A DNA stretch of 11,947 bases from Rhodocyclaceae bacterium UBA6160 (GTDB lineage Bacteria; Pseudomonadota; Gammaproteobacteria; Burkholderiales; Rhodocyclaceae). How positions within the stretch are numbered: the stretch's first letter is position 1; the number at the start of each line of letters is the position of its first letter. A program made the position numbers and the translations under genes. The notes beneath the pieces were generated by a model, which made no database searches, was not told the DNA's origin, and was given only the letters and a program-made list of their open reading frames with translations. The stretch lies in assembly GCA_002422995.1 (NCBI GenBank), contig DIUK01000068.1:43107-55053 (forward strand). The letters are read 5' to 3'. Positions 1-6,246 of the stretch are shown piece by piece.

Positions 1-1646
1 TTCATCTTGTTGATGGTTTCGATCATATGTACAGGAATGCGAATGGTGCGCGCCTGGTCAGCAATCGAACGCGTGATCGCTTGCCGAATCCACCATGTAG
101 CATAGGTAGAAAATTTGTAGCCGCGACGATACTCGAATTTATCCACAGCCTTCATCAAACCGATATTGCCTTCCTGAATTAAATCCAGGAACTGCAAGCC
201 ACGGTTGGTGTATTTCTTGGCAATAGAAATCACCAAACGCAAGTTCGCTTCGGTCATCTCTCGCTTGGCACGGCGGGCTTTGGCTTCACCCGTCGACATC
301 TGCTTATTGATGTCTTTAAGCTCTTTTAGCGGAATGCCTGTACTATTTTGCAATTCGATAATCTTGTGCTGCTCTTCAATAACGTTAGGCGCATTGCGCA
401 TCAACAACGCACCATAGGGCTTGCCCGACTGTATCTCGCGCTTCACCCAATCCAGGTCCACTTCATTACCTGGGAAGGATTTAATAAAGTGCTGGCGTGG
501 CATATGGGATTTGTCCACACAAAAATACAGAACTTTGCGCTCATGCCCACGGACTGCATCGACAATGCTCCGCACAGAGCCACAGAGCTTTTCAATGGTC
601 TTGGCAGTAAAGCGGATGTTCAATAATTCGTCGGCGATTTGCTTTTTAGCGCGCAGGTAGCTCTTGTCTTCTGAACCTTTTTTAACCAATGACTGTTGAA
701 GCTTCCCGTACAACGCATGAATCAAGGAGAAACGCTCCAAAGCATCTTGTTTGAGCTTCAAAAGGGAGGCGGATACCTGCCCGCCTCCTTCATCGCCATC
801 AGCAAAATCTTCCTCGATTTCTTCTTCAGCTTCCGCTACCAACTCTTCTTCAGGAGCGTTCGGATCAATCAAGCCATCAATCAACTCATCGATGCGCATT
901 TCATCCCGTGCAACACGAGCGGCCATATCAAGCATAGCGACAATGGTCGTCGGACAGGCAGAAATTGCCATCACCATATGTTTTAAGCCATCTTCAATAC
1001 GCTTGGCAATTTCAATTTCGCTCTCGCGAGTCAGCAAGCCGACTGTACCCATTTCACGCATATACATACGCACGGGGTCAGTCGTCCGGCCAAATTCTGA
1101 ATCCACGTTTGAAAGTGCCTGCTCAGCTTGCTCTTCAACCTCTTCTGCATCCACTGGTGCAGGCGTTGTTTGATTAAGCAGCATATCTTCCACTGCAGGC
1201 GCTTCATCAAATACCTGAATCGCCATATCAGCGAACGTGGCAATAATGGACTCGATTTGTTCGGCATCGACCAATTCATCTGGCAAATGGTCGTTAATTT
1301 CGGCATAAGTTAAATAACCACGCTCCTTGCCCAAGGCAATCAGCGTTTTGAGTCGGCTGCGCTTGGCATCCATATCCAGCGGCGCAGCTTCCGGTGCAAT
1401 AAAGAGTTTTTCTTTACTTTTTTTGCCACGGGTTTTAACCGGCTGCTCCACCGCAACAGGAGTTGGGGGCGCAATGGATTTCTCTTGAACGGCCATCTTG
1501 GCCACTTTGATTTCTTTATTGCTTGCTTTAGATGTCACTTTAGTTACTGGCTCCTTGGCCGTTTGTGTTGTAGCTTTTGCTTTGCTGGCGGGTGGGCTAG
1601 CAACAACTTTAGATTTGCTTTTTGACGTAGCGGGTTTATTTGGCAT
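1..1646 (-). CDS. rpoD: RNA polymerase sigma factor RpoD (sigma-70), C-terminus cut by window edge
   Basis: Primary housekeeping sigma factor, which directs RNA polymerase to -10/-35 promoters. The minus-strand frame is open from the ATG at 1644-1646 to the window edge, giving 548 codons. An AGAGGA ribosome binding site lies about 6 nt before the ATG. Residues 1-90 are a Lys/Ala/Pro-rich extension. Region 1.1 is about 95-150 (RSRLKTLIALGKERGYLT). Region 1.2 starts near 190 (DPVRMYMREMGTVGLLTRE). A non-conserved region with an acidic run lies near 262-290. Regions 2.1-2.4 span about 467-537 and include NLRLVISIAKKYTNRGLQF, DLIQEGNIGLMKAVDKFEY and the -10 recognition helix TWWIRQAITRSIADQ. The sequence stops in region 3.0 (IRIPVHMIETINKM), so region 4 is outside the window. 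It is the last gene seen of the rpsU-yqeY-dnaG-rpoD operon and also has its own promoter candidate at 1821-1849. The identification is very secure. Confidence 0.98.
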   Translation of the reverse strand, partial: MPNKPATSKSKSKVVASPPASKAKATTQTAKEPVTKVTSKASNKEIKVAKMAVQEKSIAPPTPVAVEQPVKTRGKKSKEKLFIAPEAAPLDMDAKRSRLKTLIALGKERGYLTYAEINDHLPDELVDAEQIESIIATFADMAIQVFDEAPAVEDMLLNQTTPAPVDAEEVEEQAEQALSNVDSEFGRTTDPVRMYMREMGTVGLLTRESEIEIAKRIEDGLKHMVMAISACPTTIVAMLDMAARVARDEMRIDELIDGLIDPNAPEEELVAEAEEEIEEDFADGDEGGGQVSASLLKLKQDALERFSLIHALYGKLQQSLVKKGSEDKSYLRAKKQIADELLNIRFTAKTIEKLCGSVRSIVDAVRGHERKVLYFCVDKSHMPRQHFIKSFPGNEVDLDWVKREIQSGKPYGALLMRNAPNVIEEQHKIIELQNSTGIPLKELKDINKQMSTGEAKARRAKREMTEANLRLVISIAKKYTNRGLQFLDLIQEGNIGLMKAVDKFEYRRGYKFSTYATWWIRQAITRSIADQARTIRIPVHMIETINKM

Positions 1647-1682
1647 GGTAATCCTCTGCTAGGATGTAATAACAGCGCGATA

Positions 1683-1771
1683 ATCAACATCTGAATATGT
1701 CATGGCCATCAAGTTATATACGCAATATCTACGCACAAAACGTCCATTTAAAAATGCTGGTGATCAACATC
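1683..1771. repeat. Two direct copies of ATCAACATC in the rpoD leader
   Basis: The 9-mer ATCAACATC occurs at 1683-1691 and 1763-1771 on the plus strand, 80 nt apart. In both copies it is preceded by T plus a purine. Both lie in the 203-bp gap between dnaG and rpoD, downstream of the extended -10 promoter, so they fall in the rpoD 5' leader. No inverted partner was seen. It could be a regulatory site or chance. Confidence 0.3.
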
Positions 1772-1820
1772 GAGCTTGTCTGCTGTAAAAACATGATGTA
1801 AATGTGCGGCGTAACAGGCG

Positions 1821-1849
1821 ATTATACCAGAGCAGCAAAGCTGCGAACC
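1821..1849 (-). promoter_or_regulatory. Extended -10 promoter candidate for rpoD
   Basis: On the minus strand the sequence reads TGGTATAAT (1829 down to 1821), a perfect -10 hexamer with the TGn extension. The possible -35 elements upstream are weak: TTCGCA at 1842-1847 with a 15-nt spacer, or GGTTCG at 1844-1849 with 17 nt. An extended -10 does not need a good -35. Transcription would start near 1814, leaving a leader of about 168 nt before rpoD. A short hairpin GCAGC-TTT-GCTGC (1832-1844) overlaps the spacer. The remainder of this gap (1647-1820) holds the rpoD ribosome binding site and one repeated 9-mer; nothing else was recognised. Confidence 0.6.
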
Positions 1850-3595
1850 CTATGACACCATTCCTTGCGGCGGTACACGTTTTTTGGCCAGCAGCTCGGT
1901 GAGTCTTTTTCGCTCTTCTAGGCTTAGCCCCTGTCTTGCTTGCTCTTTAAGTCGTTCAATTTCTGCCGTCAGTTGCGACTGCTGAAGGTGAGTAATAGCA
2001 TCGTTAAACATGGTTTCTAATGCGGTTATATCAGTGGCCTCTTCACTAACAGTTGTCATTTCAGCAATCAGCGCTTCGTGAGATGAACCGCGGAAAAACT
2101 CCACCATGCCGCCCAGACCACAAGCCGCCAGCTCACCATGGCTAACTGCTTGGGCAATCGTCTGCAAAGCGGCAGTTTCAGGTAGCTCAGCATGCAGCAA
2201 CCCCAAAGGCAACCTGACAGCCCAAGTCGGTTTTTGCAAAACAATCGCCAATAATTTGTGTTCAATGCTTGATGGCGCAGGCCGCTGCTTCATTTGCGCT
2301 GGTGCATATCGATTCCGCATCAGCGGCTTTAACCCACACTGCGCTTCCACTTCCGCCTGAGATACTTGCGCCCTTGCTGCAATTTCTTTAACAATCTGGA
2401 TTCTTAAAATAGGAGCGGCGATTTTTTGCAATAACGGTTTGGCCTCATGAACCAGTTTTGCACGATTTTCTGCAGTCACGGGGGGATTGTTTTTTACCAG
2501 TTCCCGCACCAAAAACTCAGACAATCGCGTGGCATTCTTGGTTTGATGCATGAAGGCATCCATGCCGTGCTCGCGGATAAATTCATCAGGATCCTGACTT
2601 CCCGGCATCTGCAAAATTTCTACTACTTTATTGTCCGCCAAATGCGCCAAACTCACTTCCATCGCACGCCAGGCGGCACGGTCTCCCGCACTATCACGGT
2701 CAAAACAAAACACCACACGACTTGCCAGCTTGAGCAATTTTTGTACGTTTGCGTCCGTTGCAGCAGTGCCTAATGTGGCTACCACGTGCGCCACGCCATG
2801 CTGCGCCAGACCCACCACATCCATATAGCCCTCAACGACAAGTACTGTGTCATGCGCCTGTATTGCACGGCGGGCTTGTGGCAAACCATACAGTTCGCGC
2901 CCTTTTTCAAATAAAGGGGTTTCGGGAGAATTAAGATACTTTGGCTCATCATTCCCGATGACTCGGCCACCAAAACCGATCACATTGCTACGCTGATCAA
3001 GTATCGGAAACATAATGCGATCACGAAATCGATCGTAACGCCGTCCCTGATCGTTCTGAATAAGCAAGCCGCACTCGATAAGGGCCTCATCGTTATAGTT
3101 GGGAAATATCTGCTGTAACCCTTGCCAACCTTCTGGCGCATAGCCTAAGCCAAACCTGGCAGCAATCTCGCCGGTAAGCCCCCGGGCACGAAGGTAATCA
3201 ACGGCTTTGGGCGAGTTTTTTAATTGCTCGCGATAAAAATGCATTGCTCGCGACATTAAATCGGTCAACGGCGCTTTCTTGACCTGAACATCGCGCTGCT
3301 TTTCAGCGCGTGGCACGCTGAGTCCAGCAGATGCGGCTAGTTCTTCAATGGCATCAATAAAACCGATGCCTGAATATTGCATCACAAACCCGATAGCGCT
3401 GCCGTGCGCGCCACAACCAAAGCAATGATAAAACTGCTTGCTGGGACTCACTGTAAATGAGGGCGTTTTTTCCGAATGAAACGGACAGCAAGCACTGTAA
3501 TTCGCCCCACCCTTACGCAATGGCACGTAACGCTCCACCACGTCGACAATATCAACGCGGGCAAGTAATTCTTGGACAAAACTGTCGGGGATCAC
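1850..3595 (-). CDS. dnaG: DNA primase DnaG
   Basis: Makes the RNA primers for DNA replication and works with the replicative helicase DnaB. The protein is 581 aa, a normal length. The CHC2 zinc-binding domain is N-terminal, with C37, H40, C58 and C61 as likely ligands (CCPFH and HCFGCG). The TOPRIM catalytic domain has EGYMD with E255 and the DxD pair D299/D301 in FCFDRDSAGD. Residues from about 440 to the end fit the variable helicase-binding region. The start is GTG at 3593-3595. It is supported by alignment of the first residues (IPDSFVQELLARVDIVD) with other primases and by the absence of an upstream in-frame start. No Shine-Dalgarno sequence is visible, so initiation may be weak or coupled to micro-ORFs at 3592-3647. 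The residue between the two DxD aspartates is Arg, where Gly is common; the metal-binding aspartates themselves are intact. Confidence 0.98.
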   Translation of the reverse strand: MIPDSFVQELLARVDIVDVVERYVPLRKGGANYSACCPFHSEKTPSFTVSPSKQFYHCFGCGAHGSAIGFVMQYSGIGFIDAIEELAASAGLSVPRAEKQRDVQVKKAPLTDLMSRAMHFYREQLKNSPKAVDYLRARGLTGEIAARFGLGYAPEGWQGLQQIFPNYNDEALIECGLLIQNDQGRRYDRFRDRIMFPILDQRSNVIGFGGRVIGNDEPKYLNSPETPLFEKGRELYGLPQARRAIQAHDTVLVVEGYMDVVGLAQHGVAHVVATLGTAATDANVQKLLKLASRVVFCFDRDSAGDRAAWRAMEVSLAHLADNKVVEILQMPGSQDPDEFIREHGMDAFMHQTKNATRLSEFLVRELVKNNPPVTAENRAKLVHEAKPLLQKIAAPILRIQIVKEIAARAQVSQAEVEAQCGLKPLMRNRYAPAQMKQRPAPSSIEHKLLAIVLQKPTWAVRLPLGLLHAELPETAALQTIAQAVSHGELAACGLGGMVEFFRGSSHEALIAEMTTVSEEATDITALETMFNDAITHLQQSQLTAEIERLKEQARQGLSLEERKRLTELLAKKRVPPQGMVS

Positions 3596-3647
3596 GAAGA
3601 TATTATGCGCTGAATCAATTGGGACATCATCAGCCCGGCAACATCAT
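3592..3647 (-). other. Two micro-ORFs chaining the yqeY stop to the dnaG start
   Basis: An ATG at 3647-3645 overlaps the yqeY stop codon (ATGA) and runs 5 codons to TGA at 3632-3630. A second ATG at 3630-3628 shares one base with that TGA and runs 12 codons to TGA at 3594-3592. That last TGA overlaps the dnaG GTG start as GTGA. Ribosomes could therefore pass from yqeY to dnaG by three stop-start overlaps. Neither micro-ORF has a strong Shine-Dalgarno sequence and the peptides have no recognisable similarity. The overlaps are read directly from the sequence; the role in coupling is inference and chance is possible. Confidence 0.35.
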
Positions 3648-4093
3648 AATGCGCTCAGCTTGGCCTTCACCAATCGAGAGACTTCGCCCATGTCTGCACG
3701 ACCTGCCACTTGCGGCTTGATATGCGCAATCACTTTGCCCATATCACCTGGTACTGAAACGCTGAGCGCTTTAAATGCAGCATCAATAATGGTTTCGATT
3801 TCACTAGCCGCCATGGCTTGCGGCATGTAAGTCGAGAGCACCTCTGCCTCTTGTTTTTCAACATCAGCTAAATCTTGCCGCTTGGCGGCCTCATACTGAG
3901 CAATAGAGTCCTTGCGTTGTTTGAGCATTTTTTCAATCACAGCAATGACTCCTTGATCGTCCAGCTCAATGCGCTCATCTACCTGCTTTTGCTTTATCGC
4001 CGCCAGCAATAACGAGAGCGTATCTTTACGTGCACGCTCTCCTGCCTTCATCGCTGCCTTCCAGTCACTGCTGATACGCCCTTTGAGATCCAT
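3644..4093 (-). CDS. yqeY: GatB/YqeY domain-containing protein
   Basis: Protein of the YqeY family, related to the tRNA-binding tail domain of the GatB subunit of Asp/Glu-tRNA amidotransferase. Its cellular role is not well established. The 149-aa length matches the family. It starts MDLKGRISSDWKAAMKAGER and has the usual helical pattern and the segment VLSTYMPQAM, followed by the C-terminal GDMGKVIAHIKPQVAGRADM region. I chose the ATG at 4091-4093 because AAGGAAG lies about 5 nt upstream. The longer TTG-started frame to 4123 would begin inside the terminator stem and is rejected. The gene sits between rpsU and dnaG, directly after the terminator at 4121-4143, so it is read only by transcripts that pass that terminator. 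It ends 48 nt before dnaG. Confidence 0.93.
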   Translation of the reverse strand: MDLKGRISSDWKAAMKAGERARKDTLSLLLAAIKQKQVDERIELDDQGVIAVIEKMLKQRKDSIAQYEAAKRQDLADVEKQEAEVLSTYMPQAMAASEIETIIDAAFKALSVSVPGDMGKVIAHIKPQVAGRADMGEVSRLVKAKLSAL

Positions 4094-4120
4094 CGCACTT
4101 CCTTTTCCATTGAAGAAGAA

Positions 4121-4143
4121 CAAAAACCGCCAAAAGGCGGTTT
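4121..4143 (-). terminator. Intrinsic terminator between rpsU and yqeY
   Basis: The minus strand forms an 8-bp stem AAACCGCC/GGCGGTTT (4143-4136 with 4131-4124) around the loop TTTT, and the U-rich tract TTTTTGTTC follows. It lies about 124 nt after the rpsU stop and before yqeY-dnaG-rpoD. An internal terminator after rpsU is a known feature of this operon in E. coli, where it keeps primase and sigma levels below S21. On the plus strand the stem is followed by AACG before Ts, so termination in that direction would be poorer. Confidence 0.85.
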
Positions 4144-4196
4144 AACGTTTTTACTTAACCCGATGGTTTAAGTCCGCTTGAACGCGGCATTAAACC
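4136..4196 (-). promoter_or_regulatory. Competing complementary segments before the rpsU terminator
   Basis: Reading the minus strand, four segments alternate: GGTTTAA (4196-4190), TTAAACC (4171-4165), GGGTTAAG (4161-4154) and GTTAAACCGCC (4146-4136). Segments 1 and 2 pair perfectly over 7 bp, with an inner 4-bp CCGC/GCGG stem and a 6-nt loop. Segment 2, extended to CTTAAACC, can instead pair with segment 3 (7 of 8 bp, 3-nt loop). Segment 3 can pair with segment 4 (6 of 7), and segment 4 contains the left arm of the terminator stem. This is the layout expected of an attenuator, but folding and function are inferred. Confidence 0.45.
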
Positions 4197-4219
4197 AGCC
4201 TGGAGACTACTTCACGTGT

Positions 4220-4252
4220 CACATTGCCAATCAATAAAAAACTGGCAACGTG
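4220..4252 (-). other. Hairpin in the rpsU 3' untranslated region
   Basis: On the minus strand CACGTTGCCA (4252-4243) pairs with TGGCAATGTG (4229-4220) in a 10-bp stem with one G-U pair. The 13-nt loop is T-rich. It begins about 15 nt after the rpsU stop codon and has no run of U directly after it. It may stabilise the rpsU transcript end or be part of a structured RNA with the following hairpins; no known RNA family is recognised. Confidence 0.45.
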
Positions 4253-4266
4253 CTAGACGCTAAAAA

Positions 4267-4479
4267 TCAATACAGCTTCGGGGGTAACAACTGGTTGCTG
4301 ATACGCTTTTTATGACGCTTCACAGCGGCGGCAGCTTTACGCTTGCGCTCGGAAGTGGGCTTTTCATAAAAAGTACGCGCACGAAGCTCAGTCAGCAGAC
4401 CCACTTTTTCAATGGTGCGCTTGAAGCGACGGACAGCAACCTCAAAGGGTTCATTTTCTTTTACACGAATACCAGGCAT
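4267..4479 (-). CDS. rpsU: 30S ribosomal protein S21
   Basis: Small-subunit ribosomal protein S21, which sits near the 3' end of 16S rRNA and helps initiation of translation. The 70-aa length and the whole sequence fit the family: MPGIRVKENEPFEVAVRRFK at the start, then TIEKVGLLTELRARTFYEKP, then a strongly basic C-terminal tail (ERKRKAAAAVKRHKKR). The ATG at 4477-4479 has AAGG 8 nt upstream. It is the first gene of the operon and is driven by the promoter at 4512-4539, with a short leader of about 25 nt. It is followed by a 3' untranslated region with several hairpins and a terminator, consistent with much higher expression than the downstream genes. Confidence 0.98.
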   Translation of the reverse strand: MPGIRVKENEPFEVAVRRFKRTIEKVGLLTELRARTFYEKPTSERKRKAAAAVKRHKKRISNQLLPPKLY

Positions 4480-4511
4480 TGCAGTGACCTTGATAAGACA
4501 AAGAGGCGTGC

Positions 4512-4539
4512 ATTCTAAAGAATTTCATCCAGATGTCAA
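4512..4539 (-). promoter_or_regulatory. Sigma-70 promoter of the rpsU operon
   Basis: The minus strand has a perfect -35 TTGACA (4539-4534), a 16-nt spacer, and the -10 TAGAAT (4517-4512). The start of transcription would be near 4505, about 25 nt before rpsU. It lies in the 95-bp gap shared with the divergent tsaD. For tsaD, TATAGT at 4544-4549 is a possible -10, but no good -35 goes with it. No LexA-type CTG-N10-CAG site was found here, unlike the E. coli operon. Confidence 0.75.
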
Positions 4540-4574
4540 AGGTTATAGTGAATTGCACCGGGTAGAATCTATCC

Positions 4575-5609
4575 ATGCGTGTTTTAGGTATTGAATCTTC
4601 TTGCGACGAAACTGGCTTGGCGCTCTATGATACAGAGCGTGGCTTGCTGGCACACGCGGTACACAGCCAGGTCGCCATGCATGAAATCTACGGTGGCGTA
4701 GTGCCTGAACTGGCCTCCCGCGACCATATCCGGCGGCTGATCCCGCTACTCGATCAAGTATTGTCTGCCAGCCAATGTACGCGTCAAGCAATTGACGCAA
4801 TTGCTTATACAGCGGGGCCAGGTTTGGCGGGTGCCTTGTTAGCGGGCGCTAGCTTTGCTGAGTCGTTAGGTCAAGCATTGGCGGTGCCAACGTTACCGGT
4901 ACACCACTTGGAAGGGCACCTGCTTTCGCCGCTACTCGCTGCCGATGCACCTGCATTTCCTTTTATCGCCCTGCTAGTTTCTGGCGGGCATACGCAGTTG
5001 ATGCATGTGGCTGGCGTTGGCCAGTATGAGCTGCTGGGTGAGTCGCTAGACGATGCTGCCGGTGAAGCATTTGATAAAACAGCCAAACTACTCGGTTTAG
5101 GTTACCCCGGCGGGCCCGCGCTTGCCAATCTGGCGAGCACAGGAAAGCCAGGCCACTTCAAATTACCCCGCCCCATGCTGCACAGCGGCGATTTATCTTT
5201 CAGTTTTTCCGGGCTTAAAACTGCCGTTTTGACACTTGTGCGAAATGCCGCATGGACTGCGGCTGGTAGCGCTGACTTAGCAGCTGAATTTCAGGAAGCC
5301 GTTACTGAAGTGATTGCAGCGAAAGCTTTGGCGGCGTGTCACCAGCGCCGACTTTTCCGCCTGGTGGTTGCCGGTGGAGTAGGCGCCAACCTGCGCTTGC
5401 GCGAACGCCTGAACAGCACATTAGCCAAAGTCGGCGGACGCGTGTTTTACCCAGAGCTGGACTTATGCACCGATAACGGCGCAATGATTGCTTTTTGTGG
5501 TGCGCAACGCTTAGCCCAGGGTTTGACAAAACCCATGAACCAAGGCGCTTTTGCCATCCGCCCGCGCTGGCCGCTGAATCAATTGTCTGCCGAATTTTCT
5601 GGCGGCTGA
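4575..5609 (+). CDS. tsaD: tRNA N6-adenosine threonylcarbamoyltransferase TsaD
   Basis: Transfers the threonylcarbamoyl group from threonylcarbamoyl-AMP to A37 of ANN-decoding tRNAs (t6A), acting in the cytoplasm with TsaB and TsaE. The 344-aa length is typical. The ASKHA fold begins MRVLGIESSCDETGLALYD. The metal-binding HHLEGH motif has H111 and H115. The nucleotide-binding SGGHTQL motif is at 136-142, and VAGGVGANLRLR and CTDNGAMIAFCGAQRL lie near the C-terminus. The ATG at 4575 is the natural family start; the upstream GGGTAG is only a modest ribosome binding site. The gene diverges from rpsU across 95 bp. Its last 31 nt overlap the 3' end of the convergent plsY, so its C-terminal tail and that of PlsY are encoded by the same bases. 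Confidence 0.98.
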   Translation: MRVLGIESSCDETGLALYDTERGLLAHAVHSQVAMHEIYGGVVPELASRDHIRRLIPLLDQVLSASQCTRQAIDAIAYTAGPGLAGALLAGASFAESLGQALAVPTLPVHHLEGHLLSPLLAADAPAFPFIALLVSGGHTQLMHVAGVGQYELLGESLDDAAGEAFDKTAKLLGLGYPGGPALANLASTGKPGHFKLPRPMLHSGDLSFSFSGLKTAVLTLVRNAAWTAAGSADLAAEFQEAVTEVIAAKALAACHQRRLFRLVVAGGVGANLRLRERLNSTLAKVGGRVFYPELDLCTDNGAMIAFCGAQRLAQGLTKPMNQGAFAIRPRWPLNQLSAEFSGG

Positions 5610-6202
5610 GAAACACGCTTTTCGCCCAGACGGCTTTCCGTGCCCGCGCGCAGCTTCTGAATATTCAAGCGATGTCGATAAATCAGCACCAAGGACATCA
5701 TTGCCACCACCAGCACAACCTCGATCCGTTCATGGTTTAGCATCGCAATAAAAGGCGCGCTGGCTGCCGCCGCTAACGCAGCCAATGAGGAATAGCGCGT
5801 AAGCATCGCCACCAGCAACCACACAGCGGCTACCCAGCCGCCTAAAGCGAGTGAAAACCCCAATAGCACACCCAGCGCTGTAGCGACCCCTTTGCCACCT
5901 TTAAAGCCCAGCGTGACCGGAAACACGTGACCGAGAAATGCAGCCAGACCGCAAGCTGCAATTGCCGTCTCACCAGCGCCGAGTTTTGCTGCAATGATGA
6001 TCGCCAGCAAACCTTTGCCAGCATCACCCAGCAAGGTCAATAGCGCGGCCCATTTATTGCCTGTGCGCAGCACATTGGTCGCTCCGGGGTTGCCCGAACC
6101 AAAACTACGCGGGTCAGCCAGCCCAAATAAGTGCGAAACAATCACAGCGAAGGGCAGTGATCCAAAAAAATAGCCAAGCAGACACGCGAAACCAATGTTC
6201 AT
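5579..6202 (-). CDS. plsY: Glycerol-3-phosphate acyltransferase PlsY
   Basis: Inner-membrane enzyme that moves an acyl group from acyl-phosphate (made by PlsX) to glycerol-3-phosphate, the first step of phospholipid synthesis. The 207-aa protein has several hydrophobic segments (about 1-25, 50-75, 80-105, 110-135, 140-165). The family motifs are present: GYFFGSLPFAVI near the start, FGSGNPGATNVLR at about 34-46, and GHVFPVTLGFKGGKGVAT at about 90-108 for phosphate and acyl-phosphate binding. The ATG at 6200-6202 is preceded by GGGAC. The gene is divergent from folB with only 44 bp between them. The last 31 nt overlap tsaD, giving a hydrophilic C-terminal tail that is probably not needed for catalysis. 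Confidence 0.97.
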   Translation of the reverse strand: MNIGFACLLGYFFGSLPFAVIVSHLFGLADPRSFGSGNPGATNVLRTGNKWAALLTLLGDAGKGLLAIIIAAKLGAGETAIAACGLAAFLGHVFPVTLGFKGGKGVATALGVLLGFSLALGGWVAAVWLLVAMLTRYSSLAALAAAASAPFIAMLNHERIEVVLVVAMMSLVLIYRHRLNIQKLRAGTESRLGEKRVSQPPENSADN

Positions 6203-6213
6203 GACAAAGTCCC

Positions 6214-6231
6214 TAGAATGGCGGAATTCTA
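6214..6231. promoter_or_regulatory. Symmetric TAGAAT/ATTCTA between plsY and folB
   Basis: TAGAAT (6214-6219) and its inverted copy ATTCTA (6226-6231) are separated by 6 nt in the 44-bp gap between divergent plsY and folB. Each half resembles a -10 hexamer facing one of the two genes. No clear -35 is visible for either, so this may be a back-to-back promoter, an operator, or coincidence. Confidence 0.35.
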
Positions 6232-6246
6232 AACCGGGGACGCACA

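Noticed and set aside
751..1173. 140-aa Ser-rich plus-strand frame
   Set aside because: It is the antisense of the clear rpoD coding region; its composition is explained by the opposite-strand codons.
2693..2701. Arg in the DnaG DxD motif as a catalytic defect
   Set aside because: Both aspartates that bind metal are present; the residue between them varies in TOPRIM proteins.
4094..4123. Longer yqeY start (TTG at 4121-4123)
   Set aside because: It would start at the base of the terminator stem with no ribosome binding site, whereas ATG 4093 has AAGGAAG and matches the family start.
4563..4568. TAGAAT as -10 element of tsaD
   Set aside because: It is only 7 nt from the ATG and has no suitable -35; it overlaps the likely ribosome binding region.
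4480..4574. LexA box upstream of rpsU, as in E. coli
   Set aside because: A CTG is present on the minus strand but no CAG follows at the 10-nt spacing.
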